From Flavobacteriales bacterium (GTDB lineage Bacteria > Bacteroidota > Bacteroidia > Flavobacteriales > Flavobacteriaceae), in assembly GCA_027066365.1 (NCBI GenBank), contig JAMONV010000001.1, positions 1-58,338 on the forward strand: a DNA stretch of 58,338 bases, written 5' to 3'. This document shows positions 35,401-47,934 of this stretch, piece after piece. Below the pieces are notes generated by a model that saw only the letters and a program-made list of their open reading frames with translations, was not told the origin of the DNA and searched no databases. Made by a program: the position numbers and the translations under genes. The stretch's first letter is position 1. Each line of letters opens with the position of its first letter.

Positions 35401-36772
35401 TAAGTTTGGGTTGGAAGGCCTGAATTCCCAATCGGTGCAAGGTAGGTGCCCGGTTGAGCAACACGGGATGTCCCTTCAATACATTTTCCAAAATATCCCA
35501 AACCACGGGTTCGCGGCGCTCTATCAATTGCTTAGCTTTCTTAACGGTTTTAACAATCCCCCTTTCCATCAATCTTCTTGCAATGAAAGGTTTGTATAAT
35601 TCCGCCGCCATGTCTTTGGGAATACCCGTTTCATATATTTTCAACTCAGGTCCTACCACAATCACCGAACGGGCCGAATAATCCACACGTTTACCGAGCA
35701 AATTCTGACGAAAACGCCCTTGTTTTCCTTTTAAGCTGTCCGACAAAGATTTAAGCGGACGGTTCGATTCGGTTTTTACGGCTGTAGACTTACGCGTATT
35801 ATCAAACAAGGAATCTACGGCCTCTTGAAGCATTCGCTTTTCGTTACGCAAAATCACTTCAGGCGCTTTGATGCTCATCAAGCGTTTCAACCGGTTATTG
35901 CGAATAATAACACGACGATACAAATCGTTCAAATCGGAAGTGGCAAAACGACCGCCGTCAAGCGGTACCAACGGACGCAATTCCGGAGGAATCACCGGAA
36001 TATAGGTCATGATCATCCATTCCGGCCGGTTTTCACGACGCATATTGGCGTCGCGAAAGGCTTCCACCACTTGTAAACGCTTCAAAGCCTCGGTGCGCCG
36101 TTGCTTCGAAGTTTCATGATGAGCCGCATGACGCAATTGATAGGAAAGTTCGTCCAAATCCAATTTTTCCAATAAATCTTTCAATGCTTCCGCTCCCATT
36201 TTGGCAATAAACTTCTCGGGATCTTCATCCGGCAACATGCTGTTTTCGTCGGGCAAAAGTTCCAGTATTTGATGGTAATCTTCTTCCGTGAGCAAATCCA
36301 TTTTCTGAACGGGTTTACCGTCGGGATATACCGCTTTGCCCGGTTGAATCACCACATAACGTTCATAATAAACAATAGATTCCAATTTTTTGGACGGAAT
36401 GCCCAGCAAATAGGCCAATTTATTGGGATTGGAACGAAAATACCAAATATGTGCTACCGGCACTTCCAGTTTGATATGCCCCATGCGCTCGCGTCTCACT
36501 TTCTTCTCGGTGACTTCCACACCGCAACGGTCGCAAACCACGCCTTTATAACGAATACGCTTGTATTTTCCGCAAGCACATTCGTAATCCTTCACCGGTC
36601 CGAAAATACGTTCGCAAAATAATCCGTCACGCTCGGGCTTATGTGTCCGGTAGTTAATGGTTTCGGGTTTCAATACTTCTCCGTAAGATTGCTGAACAAT
36701 CGTATCCGGTGAAGCCAAACCTATGGAAATACGATCGAATTGAATGGATTTTTTATCTTTTTTTACGGCCAT
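32474..36772 (-). CDS. rpoC: RNA polymerase beta' subunit
   Basis: The 1432-residue catalytic subunit of RNA polymerase. The active-site motif NADFDGD is at residues 474-480. The N-terminal zinc-binding cysteines are in CACGKYKR and CDRCGVEV; a second zinc site is [15 protein letters not shown]. The bridge helix and trigger-loop region ([20 protein letters not shown]) is intact. Length and lack of a fusion to rpoB are normal for Bacteroidota. It follows rpoB after 23 bases. Confidence 0.98.
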   Translation of the reverse strand: MAVKKDKKSIQFDRISIGLASPDTIVQQSYGEVLKPETINYRTHKPERDGLFCERIFGPVKDYECACGKYKRIRYKGVVCDRCGVEVTEKKVRRERMGHIKLEVPVAHIWYFRSNPNKLAYLLGIPSKKLESIVYYERYVVIQPGKAVYPDGKPVQKMDLLTEEDYHQILELLPDENSMLPDEDPEKFIAKMGAEALKDLLEKLDLDELSYQLRHAAHHETSKQRRTEALKRLQVVEAFRDANMRRENRPEWMIMTYIPVIPPELRPLVPLDGGRFATSDLNDLYRRVIIRNNRLKRLMSIKAPEVILRNEKRMLQEAVDSLFDNTRKSTAVKTESNRPLKSLSDSLKGKQGRFRQNLLGKRVDYSARSVIVVGPELKIYETGIPKDMAAELYKPFIARRLMERGIVKTVKKAKQLIERREPVVWDILENVLKGHPVLLNRAPTLHRLGIQAFQPKLIEGKAIRLHPLVCTAFNADFDGDQMAVHLPLGPEAILESHLLMLASQNILNPANGEPITVPSQDMVLGLYYMTKERKSTPEHPVRGEGMKFYGPEEVKIALDQGKLDIHASIEVMVDDIDESGKPVRHMVKTTAGRVIFNELVPEGVGFFNEVLSKKALKRIITKILKTKDIPTTSKFLDDIKALGFRKAFEGGLSFTLANIEVPEEKEEIIRRAKEEVDEIAMNYQAGNISRKEKYNKTVDVWSHANALLISVVYNKLKNDDQGFNSVFMMLDSGARGSKEQIRQLIGMRGLMAKPKKSTAASEEVIENPILSNFKEGLTIQEYFISTHGARKGLADTALKTADAGYLTRRLVDVSQDVVINEEDCGTLRGIKVTAIEKNNRIVESLGSRILGRVVLNDLYHPKTGELIIGEGQEITEEIVAKIEEAGIESVEVRSPLTCEAKRGVCAKCYGRNLATGKMVQLGEAVGVIAAQSIGEPGTQLTLRTFHQGGTAGTKAEEKTLQAKSDGILQMTDLRTIDGFNDKGEPVKIVVSRAAEVKIIGEKTGAVLSKHPLYYGSFLYKNPGEKVKKGEVIAEWDPHNSVIISEAAGKVVYNSMVQSINFDVEIDESTNKKEIVIKETKNNKLLPAIDIVDPKTGDVVKTYNLPTGARVAVKEGAKIIPGTIIAKIPRRSARAGDITGGLPRVTELFEARNPSNPAVVSEIDGVVKFGKRKRGNQEIIVESKTGEKKKYLVKLSSQMLLVQENDYVRAGTPLSDGVITPNDILKIKGISAVQQYLVNEIQEVYRRQNVNINDKHFEIVVRQMMRKVEVVDPGDTNFLPGEYVHKDEFIDENDRIYNMKVVEDPGDSTTMKAGAIISLRQWRDEYSRLKREDKRPPVVRDARPATGRPVLQGITRAALQTKSWISAASFQETTKVLNEAAVAAKVDYLEGLKENVIVGKKIPAGTGMRQFDKIIVSPVQPDEEMEQEKTESR

Positions 36773-36795
36773 AATCTTATTGAATTTGGACTTAC

Positions 36796-39700
36796 TTACT
36801 TTTTATTCCTTTCTTTCAAAACATCCTTTCCGGATTCGTCTTCAAGGCGAACATCCAATCCCAAACCTTTCAATTCATGTAACAATACGTTAAACGACTC
36901 GGGAATTCCCGGCTCGGGCATAGGCTCACCTTTAACAATAGCGTTATACACCTTGGTTCTTCCTACTATATCATCGGATTTAACGGTCAAAATTTCACGC
37001 AATGTGCTTGAAGCTCCGTAGGCTTCCAGCGCCCACACTTCCATTTCACCGAAACGTTGACCTCCAAACTGAGCCTTACCACCCAAAGGTTGTTGCGTAA
37101 TCAACGAATACGGCCCGGTAGAACGGGCATGCATCTTGTCATCCACCAAGTGGTTGAGTTTCAACATATAAATCACGCCTACCGTGGCGGGCTGATCAAA
37201 TCTTTCTCCCGTTCCGCCATCATACAAGTGTGTTACGCCATATCGCGGCAATCCGGCCGCATCCGTCAATGCATTGATTTCATCCAAGGATGCGCCATCA
37301 AAAATCGGGGTTTCGAATTTCACGCCCAATTTTTTTCCAGCCCAACCCAAAACGGTTTCATAAATCTGACCGATATTCATACGCGAAGGTACACCCAGAG
37401 GGTTCAATACGATATCTACAGGCGTGCCGTCTTCCAAGAAAGGCATATCCTCTTCACGAACAATCTTTGCCACAATACCTTTGTTTCCGTGACGACCGGC
37501 CATCTTATCCCCCACTTTCAACTTTCGCTTTTGGGCGATAAATACCTTGGCCAGCTTCAATATACCCGAAGGCAAATCGTCTCCCACAGAAATGGCAAAT
37601 TTATCCCTTCGCAAATTCCCTTTGATCTGACTTACCCGCATCTTGTAATTATTCATCAACTCGTCGATCAGCTCATTGATATGCGAATCGGTGGTCCAAG
37701 TGCCTTGATTCAAATGCTCGTAATCCTCATAAGAATTCAGCAATTTCAAGGTGAATTTCTTACCCTTGGGAAATACTTCTTCGCCTAATTCGTTATAAAC
37801 CCCTTGCGAAGTTTTGCCGCTAACCAAACTAAAGAGCTTTTCGATCAATTTTTGGCGCAATGCTTGTAACTCTTCTCCGTATTTCTTCTCCAAACGCTCG
37901 ATTTCCACCTTGTCTTGCATTCGCTTACGACGGTCTTTCATCGAACGTGTGAAGAGTTTTTTATCAATAACAATTCCTTGAACGGACGAAGGAACTTTGA
38001 GCGAAGCGTCTTTCACGTCACCCGCTTTATCACCGAAAATGGCACGCAAAAGCTTTTCTTCCGGTGTAGGATCGGATTCGCCTTTAGGCGTAATTTTTCC
38101 GATAAGAATATCACCGGTTTTCACCTCCGCTCCAATACGAATGATTCCGTTCTCATCCAAATCTTTGGTTTGATCTTCGCTCACGTTGGGAATGTCTGCC
38201 GTGAGTTCTTCTTGGCCGAGCTTGGTATCGCGAACCTCCAATGAAAATTCGTCGATATGAATGGATGTATAATAATCTTCACGAACCACTTTTTCGGAAA
38301 TCACAATGGCGTCCTCAAAATTATAACCTTTCCAAGGCATAAACGCCACTAGCAGATTTCTTCCCAATGCCAATTCGCCGTTTTGCGTGGCATATCCTTC
38401 CGTCAATACTTGCCCTTTTGTCACGCGTTGACCTTTCTTGACAATAGGACGCAAGTTTATGGTGGTATTTTGATTGCTCTTGCGGAATTTAATCAGTTCG
38501 TATGTTTTCTCGTCTTCATCGAAACTGACCAAACGCTCTTCCTCACTACGATCATAGCGTACGACAATTTTATTGGCATCCACATAAATCACTTCTCCGT
38601 CGCCTTCGGCATTGATCAGAATACGCGAATCTTTGGCTACACGTTTTTCCAAACCGGTTCCCACAATAGGTGCTTCGGGATTAAGTAACGGTACCGATTG
38701 ACGCATCATGTTCGAACCCATCAGTGCCCGGTTGGCATCGTCGTGTTCAAGAAACGGAATCAACGAGGCGGAAATGGAAGCGATTTGATTGGGTGAAACG
38801 TCGATATAGTTGATTTCGTTTTTATGCACCACGGGAAAATCACTTCCGTCGCGCGCAACCAACCTTTCTACAAGAATATTTCCTTCATCATCAATTGGCG
38901 TGGTAGCCTGAGCGATTTTGGCTCCTTCTTCTTCTTCAGCGGTCAAATAAACGGGCGGATTTTTCAAATCAACTTTGCCGTTTTCCACTCTGCGATACGG
39001 TGTTTCGATGAATCCCATTTTATTGATTTTGGCATAAACGGCCAAAGATGAAATCAACCCGATATTCGGTCCTTCGGGAGTTTCTATCGGACATAAACGC
39101 CCGTAATGGGTATAATGCACGTCACGCACTTCGAAACCGGCGCGATCGCGCGACAATCCGCCGGGCCCCAATGCCGACAAACGACGCTTGTGGGTGATCT
39201 CCGCCAACGGATTGGTTTGATCCATGAACTGGCTCAACTGATTCGTCCCGAAAAAGGAATTTATTACGGACGACAGGGTCTTGGCGTTAATTAAATCGGT
39301 AGGTGTAAACACTTCACTATCACGCACGTTCATTCGCTCGCGTATGGTGCGCACCATACGGGCTAGTCCCACCGAAAATTGCTGTGCCAATTGTTCGCCA
39401 ACCGTTCGCACACGCCTGTTTGACAAGTGATCGATATCGTCCACTTCCTGCTTGGAGTTGATCAGCTTCATCAAGTGGCGAATAATCGAAATAATATCTT
39501 CCTTGGTCAATACCTTAACATCCATCGGGATATCCAATCCCAACTTTTTATTGATCCGGTATCTTCCCACTTCACCCAAATCATAGCGTTGATCACTGAA
39601 AAACAATTTTTCGATAATACCTCGAGCGGTTTCTTCATCCGGCGGATCGGCATTTCGCAATTGGCGGTAAATATATTCAACCGCTTCCTTTTCGGAGTTG

Positions 39701-40686
39701 GTTTGGTCTTTTTGAAGTGTATTGTAAATAATGGCGTTTTCGTTGGATGTATTGTCTTCCTTGTGTAATAAAATGGTTTTCACTCCGGCACTCAAAATGG
39801 CATCCAAATGTTCTTTTTCCAAAATCGTATCCCGTTCCACAACGATTTCATTTCGCTCGATGGATACCACTTCACCCGTATCTTCGTCCACAAAATCTTC
39901 GTGCCATGTTTTCAATACGCGAGCGGCTATACGCCTGCCCAAATATTTCTTCAAACCGGTTTTGGTAACTTTCACTTCATCGGCCAAATCGAATAATTCC
40001 AAAATATCTTTATCCCGTTCATATCCGATTGTTCGCAAAAGCGTCGTTACGGGTAGTTTTTTCTTACGGTCAATGTAGGCATACATGACATTATTGATGT
40101 CCGTAGCAAATTCTATCCATGAGCCCTTAAAGGGAATAACCCTGGCCGAATACAACTTGGTTCCGTTGGTATGGTAGGATTGTCCGAAAAACACACCCGG
40201 CGAACGATGCAATTGCGAAACAATAACACGTTCGGCACCATTGATGACAAAGGTTCCGCGCGGCGTCATGTAAGGAATATTGCCCAAATAAACGTCCTGA
40301 ACAATGGTTTCGAAATCTTCGTGATCGGGATCGTTACACTCGAGTTTTAAACGTGCTTTCAAAGGCACACTATAGGTCAATCCTCGTTCGATACATTCTT
40401 TTACGGAATAACGCGGCGGATCGATGGAATAATCCAAAAAATCCAGCGTATATTGATTACGTGAATCTTTGACCGGGAAATTTTCTTTAAAGACCTTGTA
40501 TAGCCCTTCTTTTTTTCTTTCGTTGGGTTTGGTTTCCAGTTGGAAAAAATCCTTAAAAGATTGTAGGATACCTAAAAAATCGGGATATTCGGGAATATGC
40601 TTTACGTTGGAAAAACTCACCCGTCCCGAAGCGGGATTGATCTTACTCAAAATATCTTTTGCGGTGGTTTTAGCTTTTTGCGCCAT
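36796..40686 (-). CDS. rpoB: RNA polymerase beta subunit
   Basis: The 1296-residue beta subunit forms, with RpoC, the catalytic core of RNA polymerase. The rifampicin region is visible as [19 protein letters not shown] followed by [20 protein letters not shown], with no obvious resistance-type substitution at the classical Asp, His and Ser positions. The C-terminal block [20 protein letters not shown] is typical. A 124-base gap with two hairpins separates it from rplL. Confidence 0.98.
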   Translation of the reverse strand: MAQKAKTTAKDILSKINPASGRVSFSNVKHIPEYPDFLGILQSFKDFFQLETKPNERKKEGLYKVFKENFPVKDSRNQYTLDFLDYSIDPPRYSVKECIERGLTYSVPLKARLKLECNDPDHEDFETIVQDVYLGNIPYMTPRGTFVINGAERVIVSQLHRSPGVFFGQSYHTNGTKLYSARVIPFKGSWIEFATDINNVMYAYIDRKKKLPVTTLLRTIGYERDKDILELFDLADEVKVTKTGLKKYLGRRIAARVLKTWHEDFVDEDTGEVVSIERNEIVVERDTILEKEHLDAILSAGVKTILLHKEDNTSNENAIIYNTLQKDQTNSEKEAVEYIYRQLRNADPPDEETARGIIEKLFFSDQRYDLGEVGRYRINKKLGLDIPMDVKVLTKEDIISIIRHLMKLINSKQEVDDIDHLSNRRVRTVGEQLAQQFSVGLARMVRTIRERMNVRDSEVFTPTDLINAKTLSSVINSFFGTNQLSQFMDQTNPLAEITHKRRLSALGPGGLSRDRAGFEVRDVHYTHYGRLCPIETPEGPNIGLISSLAVYAKINKMGFIETPYRRVENGKVDLKNPPVYLTAEEEEGAKIAQATTPIDDEGNILVERLVARDGSDFPVVHKNEINYIDVSPNQIASISASLIPFLEHDDANRALMGSNMMRQSVPLLNPEAPIVGTGLEKRVAKDSRILINAEGDGEVIYVDANKIVVRYDRSEEERLVSFDEDEKTYELIKFRKSNQNTTINLRPIVKKGQRVTKGQVLTEGYATQNGELALGRNLLVAFMPWKGYNFEDAIVISEKVVREDYYTSIHIDEFSLEVRDTKLGQEELTADIPNVSEDQTKDLDENGIIRIGAEVKTGDILIGKITPKGESDPTPEEKLLRAIFGDKAGDVKDASLKVPSSVQGIVIDKKLFTRSMKDRRKRMQDKVEIERLEKKYGEELQALRQKLIEKLFSLVSGKTSQGVYNELGEEVFPKGKKFTLKLLNSYEDYEHLNQGTWTTDSHINELIDELMNNYKMRVSQIKGNLRRDKFAISVGDDLPSGILKLAKVFIAQKRKLKVGDKMAGRHGNKGIVAKIVREEDMPFLEDGTPVDIVLNPLGVPSRMNIGQIYETVLGWAGKKLGVKFETPIFDGASLDEINALTDAAGLPRYGVTHLYDGGTGERFDQPATVGVIYMLKLNHLVDDKMHARSTGPYSLITQQPLGGKAQFGGQRFGEMEVWALEAYGASSTLREILTVKSDDIVGRTKVYNAIVKGEPMPEPGIPESFNVLLHELKGLGLDVRLEDESGKDVLKERNKK

Positions 40687-40725
40687 AGGAAGGACAAAAT
40701 TTTAAGTTGATATACGTGCCAATGA

Positions 40726-40747
40726 AAAAACTCCGTCTTATACGGAA
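40726..40747 (-). terminator. Small hairpin with T-tract upstream of rpoB (attenuator-like)
   Basis: On the minus strand TTCCGT, a 5-base loop and ACGGAG are followed by TTTTTT about 40 bases before the rpoB start. The stem is short (5-6 bp), so termination would be partial at most. Confidence 0.4.
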
Positions 40748-40757
40748 TTATAGAACA

Positions 40758-40795
40758 CAAAAGTTTAGGTCAAAAAAATTTGACCTAAACTTTTG
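40758..40795 (-). terminator. Long perfect hairpin between rplL and rpoB (attenuator or processing site)
   Basis: A 17-bp perfect inverted repeat (40758-40774 with 40779-40795) and 4-base loop begins 15 bases after the rplL stop. The minus-strand 3' arm ends TTTTG, with no long T-tract beyond. It could terminate some transcripts or be an RNase III-type processing site, setting L7/L12 and RNA polymerase expression apart. Confidence 0.6.
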
Positions 40796-40810
40796 CTTAT
40801 CAAGGAATTT

Positions 40811-41185
40811 TTACTTGAGTTCGACTTCCGCACCTGCTTCTTCCAAAGCTTTTTTGATGCCTTCGGCTTCGTCTTTGGTAACGCCTTCTTTGATTGGTGC
40901 GGGGGCGCTGTCCACAACGGCTTTGGCGTCTTTCAATCCCAAACCGGTCAATTCTTTAACCAGTTTTACCACTGCCAATTTGGAAGCGCCGGGTGATTTC
41001 AAAATCACGTCAAACTCGGTTTTTTCTTCGGCTTGTTCTCCGCCGCCGGCTGCAGGCCCTGCCACTGCCACTGCAGCTGCTGCGGGTTCAATGCCATACT
41101 CTTCTTTCATGATGTCGGCCAATTCTTGAACTTCTTTTACCGTCAAGTTAACCAACTGTTCTGCTAATGCTTTTAAATCTGCCAT
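40811..41185 (-). CDS. rplL: 50S ribosomal protein L7/L12
   Basis: The 124-residue acidic stalk protein that recruits translation GTPases. It has the N-terminal dimerisation helix ([20 protein letters not shown]), an Ala/Gly-rich hinge near 35-50, and the C-terminal GTPase-contact domain ([20 protein letters not shown]). It lies 44 bases after rplJ. A strong hairpin follows. Confidence 0.98.
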   Translation of the reverse strand: MADLKALAEQLVNLTVKEVQELADIMKEEYGIEPAAAAVAVAGPAAGGGEQAEEKTEFDVILKSPGASKLAVVKLVKELTGLGLKDAKAVVDSAPAPIKEGVTKDEAEGIKKALEEAGAEVELK

Positions 41186-41229
41186 GATTCTATTGTTTTA
41201 GTAGTTGTTTTTTAATGCTTTTTTCATTT

Positions 41230-41751
41230 TTATGCCTTTTCAGACAAGGTTTGCAAAATACCTGCTATTTTCTGCCCGCCCGATTTCAAAGCGGAAATAA
41301 CATTCTTGGCGGGTGACTGCAACAATGCAATAATATCGCCCAATAATTCTTCCTTGGATTTGATTGCAACCAAATATTCCAATTGATCGTCACCCAAATA
41401 AATACCTTCGTCGATCCAGGCTCCTTTTAATACCGGCTTTTCGTTATTTTTACGGAATTCCTTTATAATTTTTGCCGGCCGGTTACCCGTGTCCGAAAGC
41501 ATCAATGCCGTGCTGCCGTGCAAAACCTCTTCGAGGTTTCCGAAATCCTTATCGGACTTTTGCATGGCTTTGCCCAGCAATGTATTCTTCACCACTTGCA
41601 ATTTCACTTCTCCCTTATTGCATGCTTTTCGCAAGGCATAAGTGGTGGGTGCATCCAAGCCTAGAATATCAACAAAGTAAATCACATTATATTCCGACAG
41701 ACGCTGTGTCAAATCGTCTATCATCCGTGCTTTCTCTGCTCGCGTTCTCAT
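41230..41751 (-). CDS. rplJ: 50S ribosomal protein L10
   Basis: The 173-residue base of the ribosomal stalk. It binds 23S rRNA through its N-terminal domain (FVDILGLDAPTTYALRKAC, VKNTLLGKAM) and L7/L12 dimers through its C-terminal helix (LQSPAKNVISALKSGGQKIA). It lies 18 bases after rplA. No L10-leader structure could be recognised by eye. Confidence 0.97.
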   Translation of the reverse strand: MRTRAEKARMIDDLTQRLSEYNVIYFVDILGLDAPTTYALRKACNKGEVKLQVVKNTLLGKAMQKSDKDFGNLEEVLHGSTALMLSDTGNRPAKIIKEFRKNNEKPVLKGAWIDEGIYLGDDQLEYLVAIKSKEELLGDIIALLQSPAKNVISALKSGGQKIAGILQTLSEKA

Positions 41752-41769
41752 AATTTCGATGATTTAAAA

Positions 41770-42459
41770 TTAAACGGACTTGGTATCGATTTTAATACCG
41801 GGTCCCATGGTACTCGACATCGCGATACTTTTCATATAAGTTCCTTTGGCGCTCGAAGGTTTCATCTTGATCAACGTATGGATCAATTCTTCGGCGTTTT
41901 CCTTGATTTTTTGCGGATCGAAAGAAACCTTTCCAATGGATGCATGAACAATGCCTTTTTTATCCACACGAAAATCGATCTTCCCGGCTTTCACCTCCTT
42001 GACCGCCTTGCCCACTTCCATTGTCACGGTTCCGGTTTTAGGGTTGGGCATCAAACCGCGTGGCCCGAGAATTCGACCCAAAGGTCCCAATTTCCGCATC
42101 ACCGACGGCATGGTGATAATCACATCCACATCCGTCCATCCTTTTTTGATTTTATCGATGTAATCGTCGAGTCCCACATAATCGGCACCGGCCTCTTTGG
42201 CCTCGTCTTCCTTATCGGGTGTCACCAAAGCCAACACTTTCACGTCTTTACCCGTTCCGTGCGGCAAGGTAACCACACCGCGAATCATTTGATCGGCTTT
42301 TCGCGGGTCCACCCCCAAACGAACGGCCAAATCCACCGAAGCATCAAAATTTTCGTAGGATAATTCCTTTACTAATTTTGAAGCTTCCTCCAACGTATAA
42401 AGCTTGTTTTTGTCGTATTTGGCCAATGCCGCCTTACGTTTCTTGCTGATTTTTGCCAT
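41770..42459 (-). CDS. rplA: 50S ribosomal protein L1
   Basis: The 229-residue L1-stalk protein that contacts 23S rRNA near the E site. Characteristic are [32 protein letters not shown]-like [34 protein letters not shown] and the C-terminal [20 protein letters not shown]. It follows rplK by 11 bases. Confidence 0.98.
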   Translation of the reverse strand: MAKISKKRKAALAKYDKNKLYTLEEASKLVKELSYENFDASVDLAVRLGVDPRKADQMIRGVVTLPHGTGKDVKVLALVTPDKEDEAKEAGADYVGLDDYIDKIKKGWTDVDVIITMPSVMRKLGPLGRILGPRGLMPNPKTGTVTMEVGKAVKEVKAGKIDFRVDKKGIVHASIGKVSFDPQKIKENAEELIHTLIKMKPSSAKGTYMKSIAMSSTMGPGIKIDTKSV

Positions 42460-42470
42460 AAATCAAGATT

Positions 42471-42914
42471 TTAATCGTTAAAAGGTTTTTCACCTTCAAT
42501 AGTGATTCCCATCGAACGTGCCGTACCGGCTATCATTTTCATAGCCTTCTCCACCGAAAATGCGTTCAAATCTTGCATTTTGTCTTCTGCTATTTTCCTC
42601 ACTTGATCCCAAGTGACACTTCCTACTTTCTTCCGGTTAGGCTCGCCCGATCCTTTCTTGATTTTGGCCGCTTCCATCAGTTGGACGGCAGCAGGTGGTG
42701 TTTTAACAACAAAATCAAAGGATTTGTCCTTGTAAACATTAATGGTTACCGGCAGCACTTGCCCTTGCTTCTCTTGCGTACGGGCATTAAACTGCTTACA
42801 GAATTCCATAATGTTCACACCTGCCGCTCCCAATGCGGGTCCAACCGGCGGCGAAGGATTCGCCTGACCTCCCCGGATTTGTAGCTTGATGACTTTAAAT
42901 AGTTCTTTTGCCAT
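42471..42914 (-). CDS. rplK: 50S ribosomal protein L11
   Basis: The 147-residue protein of the GTPase-associated centre. [20 protein letters not shown] and [16 protein letters not shown] are the N-terminal domain that thiostrepton-type drugs contact; [12 protein letters not shown] ends the rRNA-binding domain. It lies 60 bases downstream of nusG. Confidence 0.98.
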   Translation of the reverse strand: MAKELFKVIKLQIRGGQANPSPPVGPALGAAGVNIMEFCKQFNARTQEKQGQVLPVTINVYKDKSFDFVVKTPPAAVQLMEAAKIKKGSGEPNRKKVGSVTWDQVRKIAEDKMQDLNAFSVEKAMKMIAGTARSMGITIEGEKPFND

Positions 42915-42974
42915 TTTAATTCAATTTAATTTACTTGGAAGCATTTATTGTTATTAGTGCGTAACTTTCTAGCG

Positions 42975-43520
42975 TTAGATTCTTTCCACCTGAAAATAAT
43001 GTAATTCGATCGGCGTTTTTCGTCCGAACATTTTTACGACCACTTTCAAGCGTTTATTATCATCACTCACTTCCTCCACGGTACCTTCAAAATCTTTAAA
43101 TAATCCGTCCACTATCTTAACGGCATCGCCCACCTTAAAGGGATTGAGAATTTGCCCTTCCTGCATAGCCGCTTCATCCATTTTGCCCAGCAAACGATTT
43201 ACTTCGGCTTGGGTGATCGGTTCGGGATCGCCTCCCTTGACACCACTCAAAAAACCTAAGACACCGGGAATATGACGTATCAAATGCGGCACTTCACCCA
43301 CCAATTCGGCCTCTACGTAGATATAACCGGGGAAAAGTGTTTTTTCTTTGGTAACGCGTTTTCCTTTTTGCAGTTTTACGACTTTTTCGGTTGGAACGAG
43401 TATTTCTCCCACATATTGCGAAAGCCCGTATTTTTCCACTTCATTTTGAATAAGCGTTTTGATTTTATTTTCTTTACCGCTTATTACTCGCAAAACATAC
43501 CATTTTTTTCCCTCGGCCAT
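42975..43520 (-). CDS. nusG: Transcription elongation/antitermination factor NusG
   Basis: The 181-residue protein has an NGN domain (WYVLRVISGKENKIKTLIQN, FPGYIYVEAELVGEVPHLIR) that binds the RNA polymerase clamp and a C-terminal KOW domain (FKVGDAVKIVDGLFKDFEGT) that contacts Rho or ribosomal S10. It starts 8 bases after secE. Confidence 0.96.
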   Translation of the reverse strand: MAEGKKWYVLRVISGKENKIKTLIQNEVEKYGLSQYVGEILVPTEKVVKLQKGKRVTKEKTLFPGYIYVEAELVGEVPHLIRHIPGVLGFLSGVKGGDPEPITQAEVNRLLGKMDEAAMQEGQILNPFKVGDAVKIVDGLFKDFEGTVEEVSDDNKRLKVVVKMFGRKTPIELHYFQVERI

Positions 43521-43528
43521 GGATGTGT

Positions 43529-43744
43529 TTATTTAATGGTTTTGTAATACAATCCTAATATTTCACGGAAAATATAATCCACAATAAACAAGAATAGTGA
43601 AAACAACAAACTGAAGCTGGCTACTACAACAGTTAATTTCTGAGCCTCGGCCCAGGTTGGCCAAACGACATGATTAACCAGCTCATCATAAGATGCTTTC
43701 ACATAATCTTTAATGGCGTGAAAAAAATTTTTATTGGTTTCCAT
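43529..43744 (-). CDS. secE: Preprotein translocase subunit SecE
   Basis: A 71-residue single-span SecE, the clamp around SecY in the inner membrane. The amphipathic helix with VNHVVWPTWAEAQKLTVVV precedes one hydrophobic helix (FSLLFSLFLFIVDYIF). An in-frame ATG at 43804 would start inside the tRNA-Trp gene, so 43744 is chosen. Confidence 0.93.
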   Translation of the reverse strand: METNKNFFHAIKDYVKASYDELVNHVVWPTWAEAQKLTVVVASFSLLFSLFLFIVDYIFREILGLYYKTIK

Positions 43745-43774
43745 AACGTTGATGTTAGCGACGTTCCTGCCTTG

Positions 43775-43847
43775 CACGGGCAGAGAGACTCGAACTCCCG
43801 ACACCCGGTTTTGGAGACCGGTGCTCTACCAACTGAGCTATGCCCGT
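43775..43847 (-). tRNA. tRNA-Trp (anticodon CCA)
   Basis: A 73-base cloverleaf with acceptor ACGGGCA/TGCCCGT, anticodon loop CTCCAAA (CCA) and T arm GGGAGTTCGAGTCTC. It sits between tuf and secE, as is usual in Bacteroidota, and must be cut out of the long operon transcript. Confidence 0.95.
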
Positions 43848-43927
43848 ATTTAAGACAAACGAATTTGAAGCCCACAGGGACTTCAAATTCGTTTTATCGG
43901 TTTTCAATTGCGTATGATCGTTTTCTC

Positions 43928-45115
<1,188 letters not shown>

Positions 45116-45157
45116 AATACTTGTTTTTAAAATAATTTCATCGATATGCCTCGGTTG

Positions 45158-45229
45158 AGCCAATGACGGGATTTGAACCCGTGACCTTTTCCTTACCAAG
45201 GAAACGCTCTACCCCTGAGCTACATCGGC
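45158..45229 (-). tRNA. tRNA-Thr (anticodon GGT)
   Basis: A 72-base cloverleaf with acceptor GCCGATG/CATTGGC (one G-T pair) and anticodon GGT in CTTGGTA. Last of the four tRNA genes ahead of tuf. Confidence 0.94.
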
Positions 45230-45240
45230 TTATCGAGTTG

Positions 45241-45313
45241 AGCGGGAAACGGGACTCGAACCCGCGACATTCAGCTTGGAAGGCTGACGCTCTACCAACT
45301 GAGCTACTCCCGC
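45241..45313 (-). tRNA. tRNA-Gly (anticodon TCC)
   Basis: A 73-base cloverleaf with acceptor GCGGGAG/TTCCCGC and anticodon TCC in loop CTTCCAA; T arm GCGGGTTCGAGTCCCGT. Confidence 0.94.
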
Positions 45314-45320
45314 TTGTCTG

Positions 45321-45401
45321 TGGTGGGGGGAGGATTCGAACCTCCGAAGCTTGCGCAACAGATTTACAGTCTGCCCCCTTTGGCCACTCGGGAACCCCAC
45401 C
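45321..45401 (-). tRNA. tRNA-Tyr (anticodon GTA)
   Basis: An 81-base tRNA with a long variable arm, acceptor GGTGGGG/CCCCACC and anticodon GTA in loop CTGTAAA. Confidence 0.95.
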
Positions 45402-45442
45402 TCATGCATGTTATCACTTCCTCAATGAACGCTCATTCGATG

Positions 45443-45516
45443 AGCCGATGGAGGGACTCGAACCCACGACCTGCTGATTACAAATCAGCTGCTCTAGCCA
45501 GCTGAGCTACATCGGC
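45443..45516 (-). tRNA. tRNA-Thr (anticodon TGT)
   Basis: A 74-base cloverleaf with acceptor GCCGATG/CATCGGC and anticodon TGT in loop TTTGTAA. First gene of the operon, 18 bases or so after the predicted transcription start. Confidence 0.95.
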
Positions 45517-45539
45517 AAGAACCCTTTCCAAACGGCACG

Positions 45540-45571
45540 CAAATTTATAAACTTTTTTTTTATCTTCCAAA
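45540..45571 (-). promoter_or_regulatory. Promoter of the tRNA-tuf-rpoBC superoperon
   Basis: On the minus strand TTTG (45568-45571), a 20-base spacer and TAAATTTG (45540-45547) match both halves of the Bacteroidota consensus. Start would be near 45534, just before tRNA-Thr(TGT). The sequence beyond is T/A-rich. Confidence 0.75.
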
Positions 45572-45620
45572 TCCTTTTTTTCTCGACTTATTTGACGGTT
45601 ATTACCGGCAAATAAACGAA

Positions 45621-47777
45621 TTATTTAACCAAAAGAGGCGCCAAAATCAAGGCGATTACACTCATTAATTTAATAAGAATATTCAATGAAGGTCCCGATG
45701 TATCCTTAAACGGATCGCCTACCGTGTCGCCCGTAACGGCCGCTGCATGCGCAGCACTTCCCTTTATGAGTTTCTGACCGTCCACTTCAACGCCTTCTTC
45801 AATCATTTTCTTGGCATTATCCCATGCTCCTCCCGAGTTGGCTTGAAATATAGCCATCATCACGCCGCTAACCAATACTCCGGCCAATAAACCGCCCAAC
45901 ATCTCGGCTCCACCTAAAAATCCGATTAAAATAGGTGTAATCACAGCCACTAAACCGGGTAATACCATCTCGCGCAGCGAAGCCTTGGTGGATATGGCAA
46001 CGCATTTTTCATATTCGGCATATTCATCGGCGCTTTCAAAGGTTTCGAGGTCGGATTTATCCCATTGTTCTTCGGGTTTGTCTCCGTACTTACGCATGAT
46101 TTCCAAGGCTTTTTTCAATTGTGGAATATGATAAAATTGGCGACGAACTTCTTCGATCATGTCTTTTGCCGCACGTCCCACCGCTCCCATAGCCATGGAT
46201 GAGAAAAGGAAAGGTAACATACCGCCTATTAACAAACCGGCCATTACGCGCGGATTAGCCACGTTAATGGCTTCCACATGCGCCGTATGCATATATGCCG
46301 AAAACAAAGCCAATGCGGTTAAAGCGGCGGAACCAATAGCAAAACCTTTTCCGATTGCGGCTGTCGTATTTCCTACGGCATCCAACTTATCGGTTCTTTG
46401 TCGAACTTCTTTAGGTAATTTGGACATTTCGGCTATACCTCCCGCATTGTCGGCAATAGGACCGTAGGCATCCACCGCCAATTGAATACCCAAATTGGAA
46501 AGCATGCCCACCGCCGCAATCGCTATTCCGTATAGACCGGCAAAATAATATGCGCCCACAATAGCCAATCCCAAAATCAAAATGGGCAATAAGGTGGATT
46601 CCATACCCACGCTCAAACCGGCTATTATATTGGTGGCATGGCCCGTAATGGACTGCTTCACGATCCGCCATACCGGTTTTTTATAGGTTCCCGTATAATA
46701 TTCGGTAATCAATCCGATGAGGATTCCCGAAGCCAAACCGATAATAATCGCAATAAATACGCCAAATGAAGTATAAGTGCGACCGCTGTCTTGCCATTGT
46801 TCGGGTAAGAAATATTGAACGATAAACCACGAAGCAATAAGCATGATAACGGCCGCAATAATTTCACCGCGATTCAAGGCTTTATGCGGACTTCCGCCTT
46901 CTTTAACTTTCACGAAAAAGGCACCGATAATGGAAGAAATAATTCCGGCCGCAGCCAATACCAAAGGCAATAAAACGGGATTCAATTGGTTGGCACCCGA
47001 GAAAGCACCCGCAGTAATAAAGGCCGCTCCCAATACCATCGCACTAATCAAAGACCCTACATATGATTCGAATAAATCGGCTCCCATACCGGCCACATCA
47101 CCCACATTGTCACCCACATTATCGGCGATGGTGGCGGGATTCAAAGGGTGATCTTCGGGAATGCCGGCTTCCACCTTCCCCACCAAATCGGCACCCACAT
47201 CGGCGGCTTTCGTATAAATTCCGCCTCCCACACGAGCAAACAAAGCAATGGATGAGGCCCCAAACGAAAATCCGGTAATAACGGCTATCACTTTATGGAT
47301 ATCCCAAGCAAAAGCGTTTTTATAAACCAAAAATAAAAACGACAAACCGAATACACCCAAGCCTACTACTGCCAATCCCATTACGCTACCGCCGGTAAAA
47401 GCCACTTCCAAAGCACGCCCCAAACTGGTTCGTGCCGCCGCCGCCGTACGCACATTGGCATTAGTGGCAACGCGCATCCCGATAAATCCGGCCAATCCCG
47501 AACTCAATGCGCCTAACAAAAAAGAAACGCCTATTAACCACGAAGATTCTTTATCGGCGGAAACGGCCAACAACACAAAAACAACCGCTATAAAAACAAC
47601 CAACACCTTATATTCGGCCATCAAAAAGGCCATGGCTCCCTTTCGAATATGAGCGCCAATACGTTTCATGCGTTCCGTTCCGTAATCCTGTTTGGCAATC
47701 CATATCGAACGATACCATGTGTATAACAAGGCCAAAATCCCGGTAGCCAATACTGCGTAAAGAATTGATAATCCCAT
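45621..47777 (-). CDS. hppA: Membrane-bound ion-pumping pyrophosphatase, K+-dependent type
   Basis: A 718-residue integral membrane enzyme with about 16 helices that splits pyrophosphate and pumps H+ and/or Na+ across the inner membrane. The catalytic loop [19 protein letters not shown] and [20 protein letters not shown] are intact. The segment [20 protein letters not shown] carries Ala where K+-independent enzymes carry Lys, so a K+-dependent enzyme is expected; whether it moves Na+, H+ or both cannot be read by eye. It has its own -7 box. Confidence 0.94.
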   Translation of the reverse strand: MGLSILYAVLATGILALLYTWYRSIWIAKQDYGTERMKRIGAHIRKGAMAFLMAEYKVLVVFIAVVFVLLAVSADKESSWLIGVSFLLGALSSGLAGFIGMRVATNANVRTAAAARTSLGRALEVAFTGGSVMGLAVVGLGVFGLSFLFLVYKNAFAWDIHKVIAVITGFSFGASSIALFARVGGGIYTKAADVGADLVGKVEAGIPEDHPLNPATIADNVGDNVGDVAGMGADLFESYVGSLISAMVLGAAFITAGAFSGANQLNPVLLPLVLAAAGIISSIIGAFFVKVKEGGSPHKALNRGEIIAAVIMLIASWFIVQYFLPEQWQDSGRTYTSFGVFIAIIIGLASGILIGLITEYYTGTYKKPVWRIVKQSITGHATNIIAGLSVGMESTLLPILILGLAIVGAYYFAGLYGIAIAAVGMLSNLGIQLAVDAYGPIADNAGGIAEMSKLPKEVRQRTDKLDAVGNTTAAIGKGFAIGSAALTALALFSAYMHTAHVEAINVANPRVMAGLLIGGMLPFLFSSMAMGAVGRAAKDMIEEVRRQFYHIPQLKKALEIMRKYGDKPEEQWDKSDLETFESADEYAEYEKCVAISTKASLREMVLPGLVAVITPILIGFLGGAEMLGGLLAGVLVSGVMMAIFQANSGGAWDNAKKMIEEGVEVDGQKLIKGSAAHAAAVTGDTVGDPFKDTSGPSLNILIKLMSVIALILAPLLVK

Positions 47778-47800
47778 AATTATATAAATTTTTCAGGCTG

Positions 47801-47808
47801 CAAAGTTA
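47801..47808 (-). promoter_or_regulatory. -7 box of hppA
   Basis: The minus strand reads TAACTTTG, 23 bases before the hppA ATG at 47777. Confidence 0.55.
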
Positions 47809-47892
47809 TAAATTTTTCAATAAAATAGCCAGTGTTAAAGCCATATATCGCCGATTCGTTCGGAGATATTACCCGGAACCATACGAAATGAT

Positions 47893-47900
47893 TAAATTTG
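47893..47900 (+). promoter_or_regulatory. -7 box of the coaX operon
   Basis: TAAATTTG lies 34 bases before the ATG at 47935. Transcription would start near 47907, which makes the in-frame ATG at 47911 almost leaderless and less likely. Confidence 0.5.
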
Positions 47901-47934
47901 TCCGTTATTAATGCCAAAATTTACCTTTATCACC

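Noticed and set aside
37057-37788. Long plus-strand reading frame (243 codons) opposite rpoB
   Set aside because: It lies entirely within a conserved, full-length rpoB on the other strand and has no recognisable domain, promoter or ribosome-binding context.
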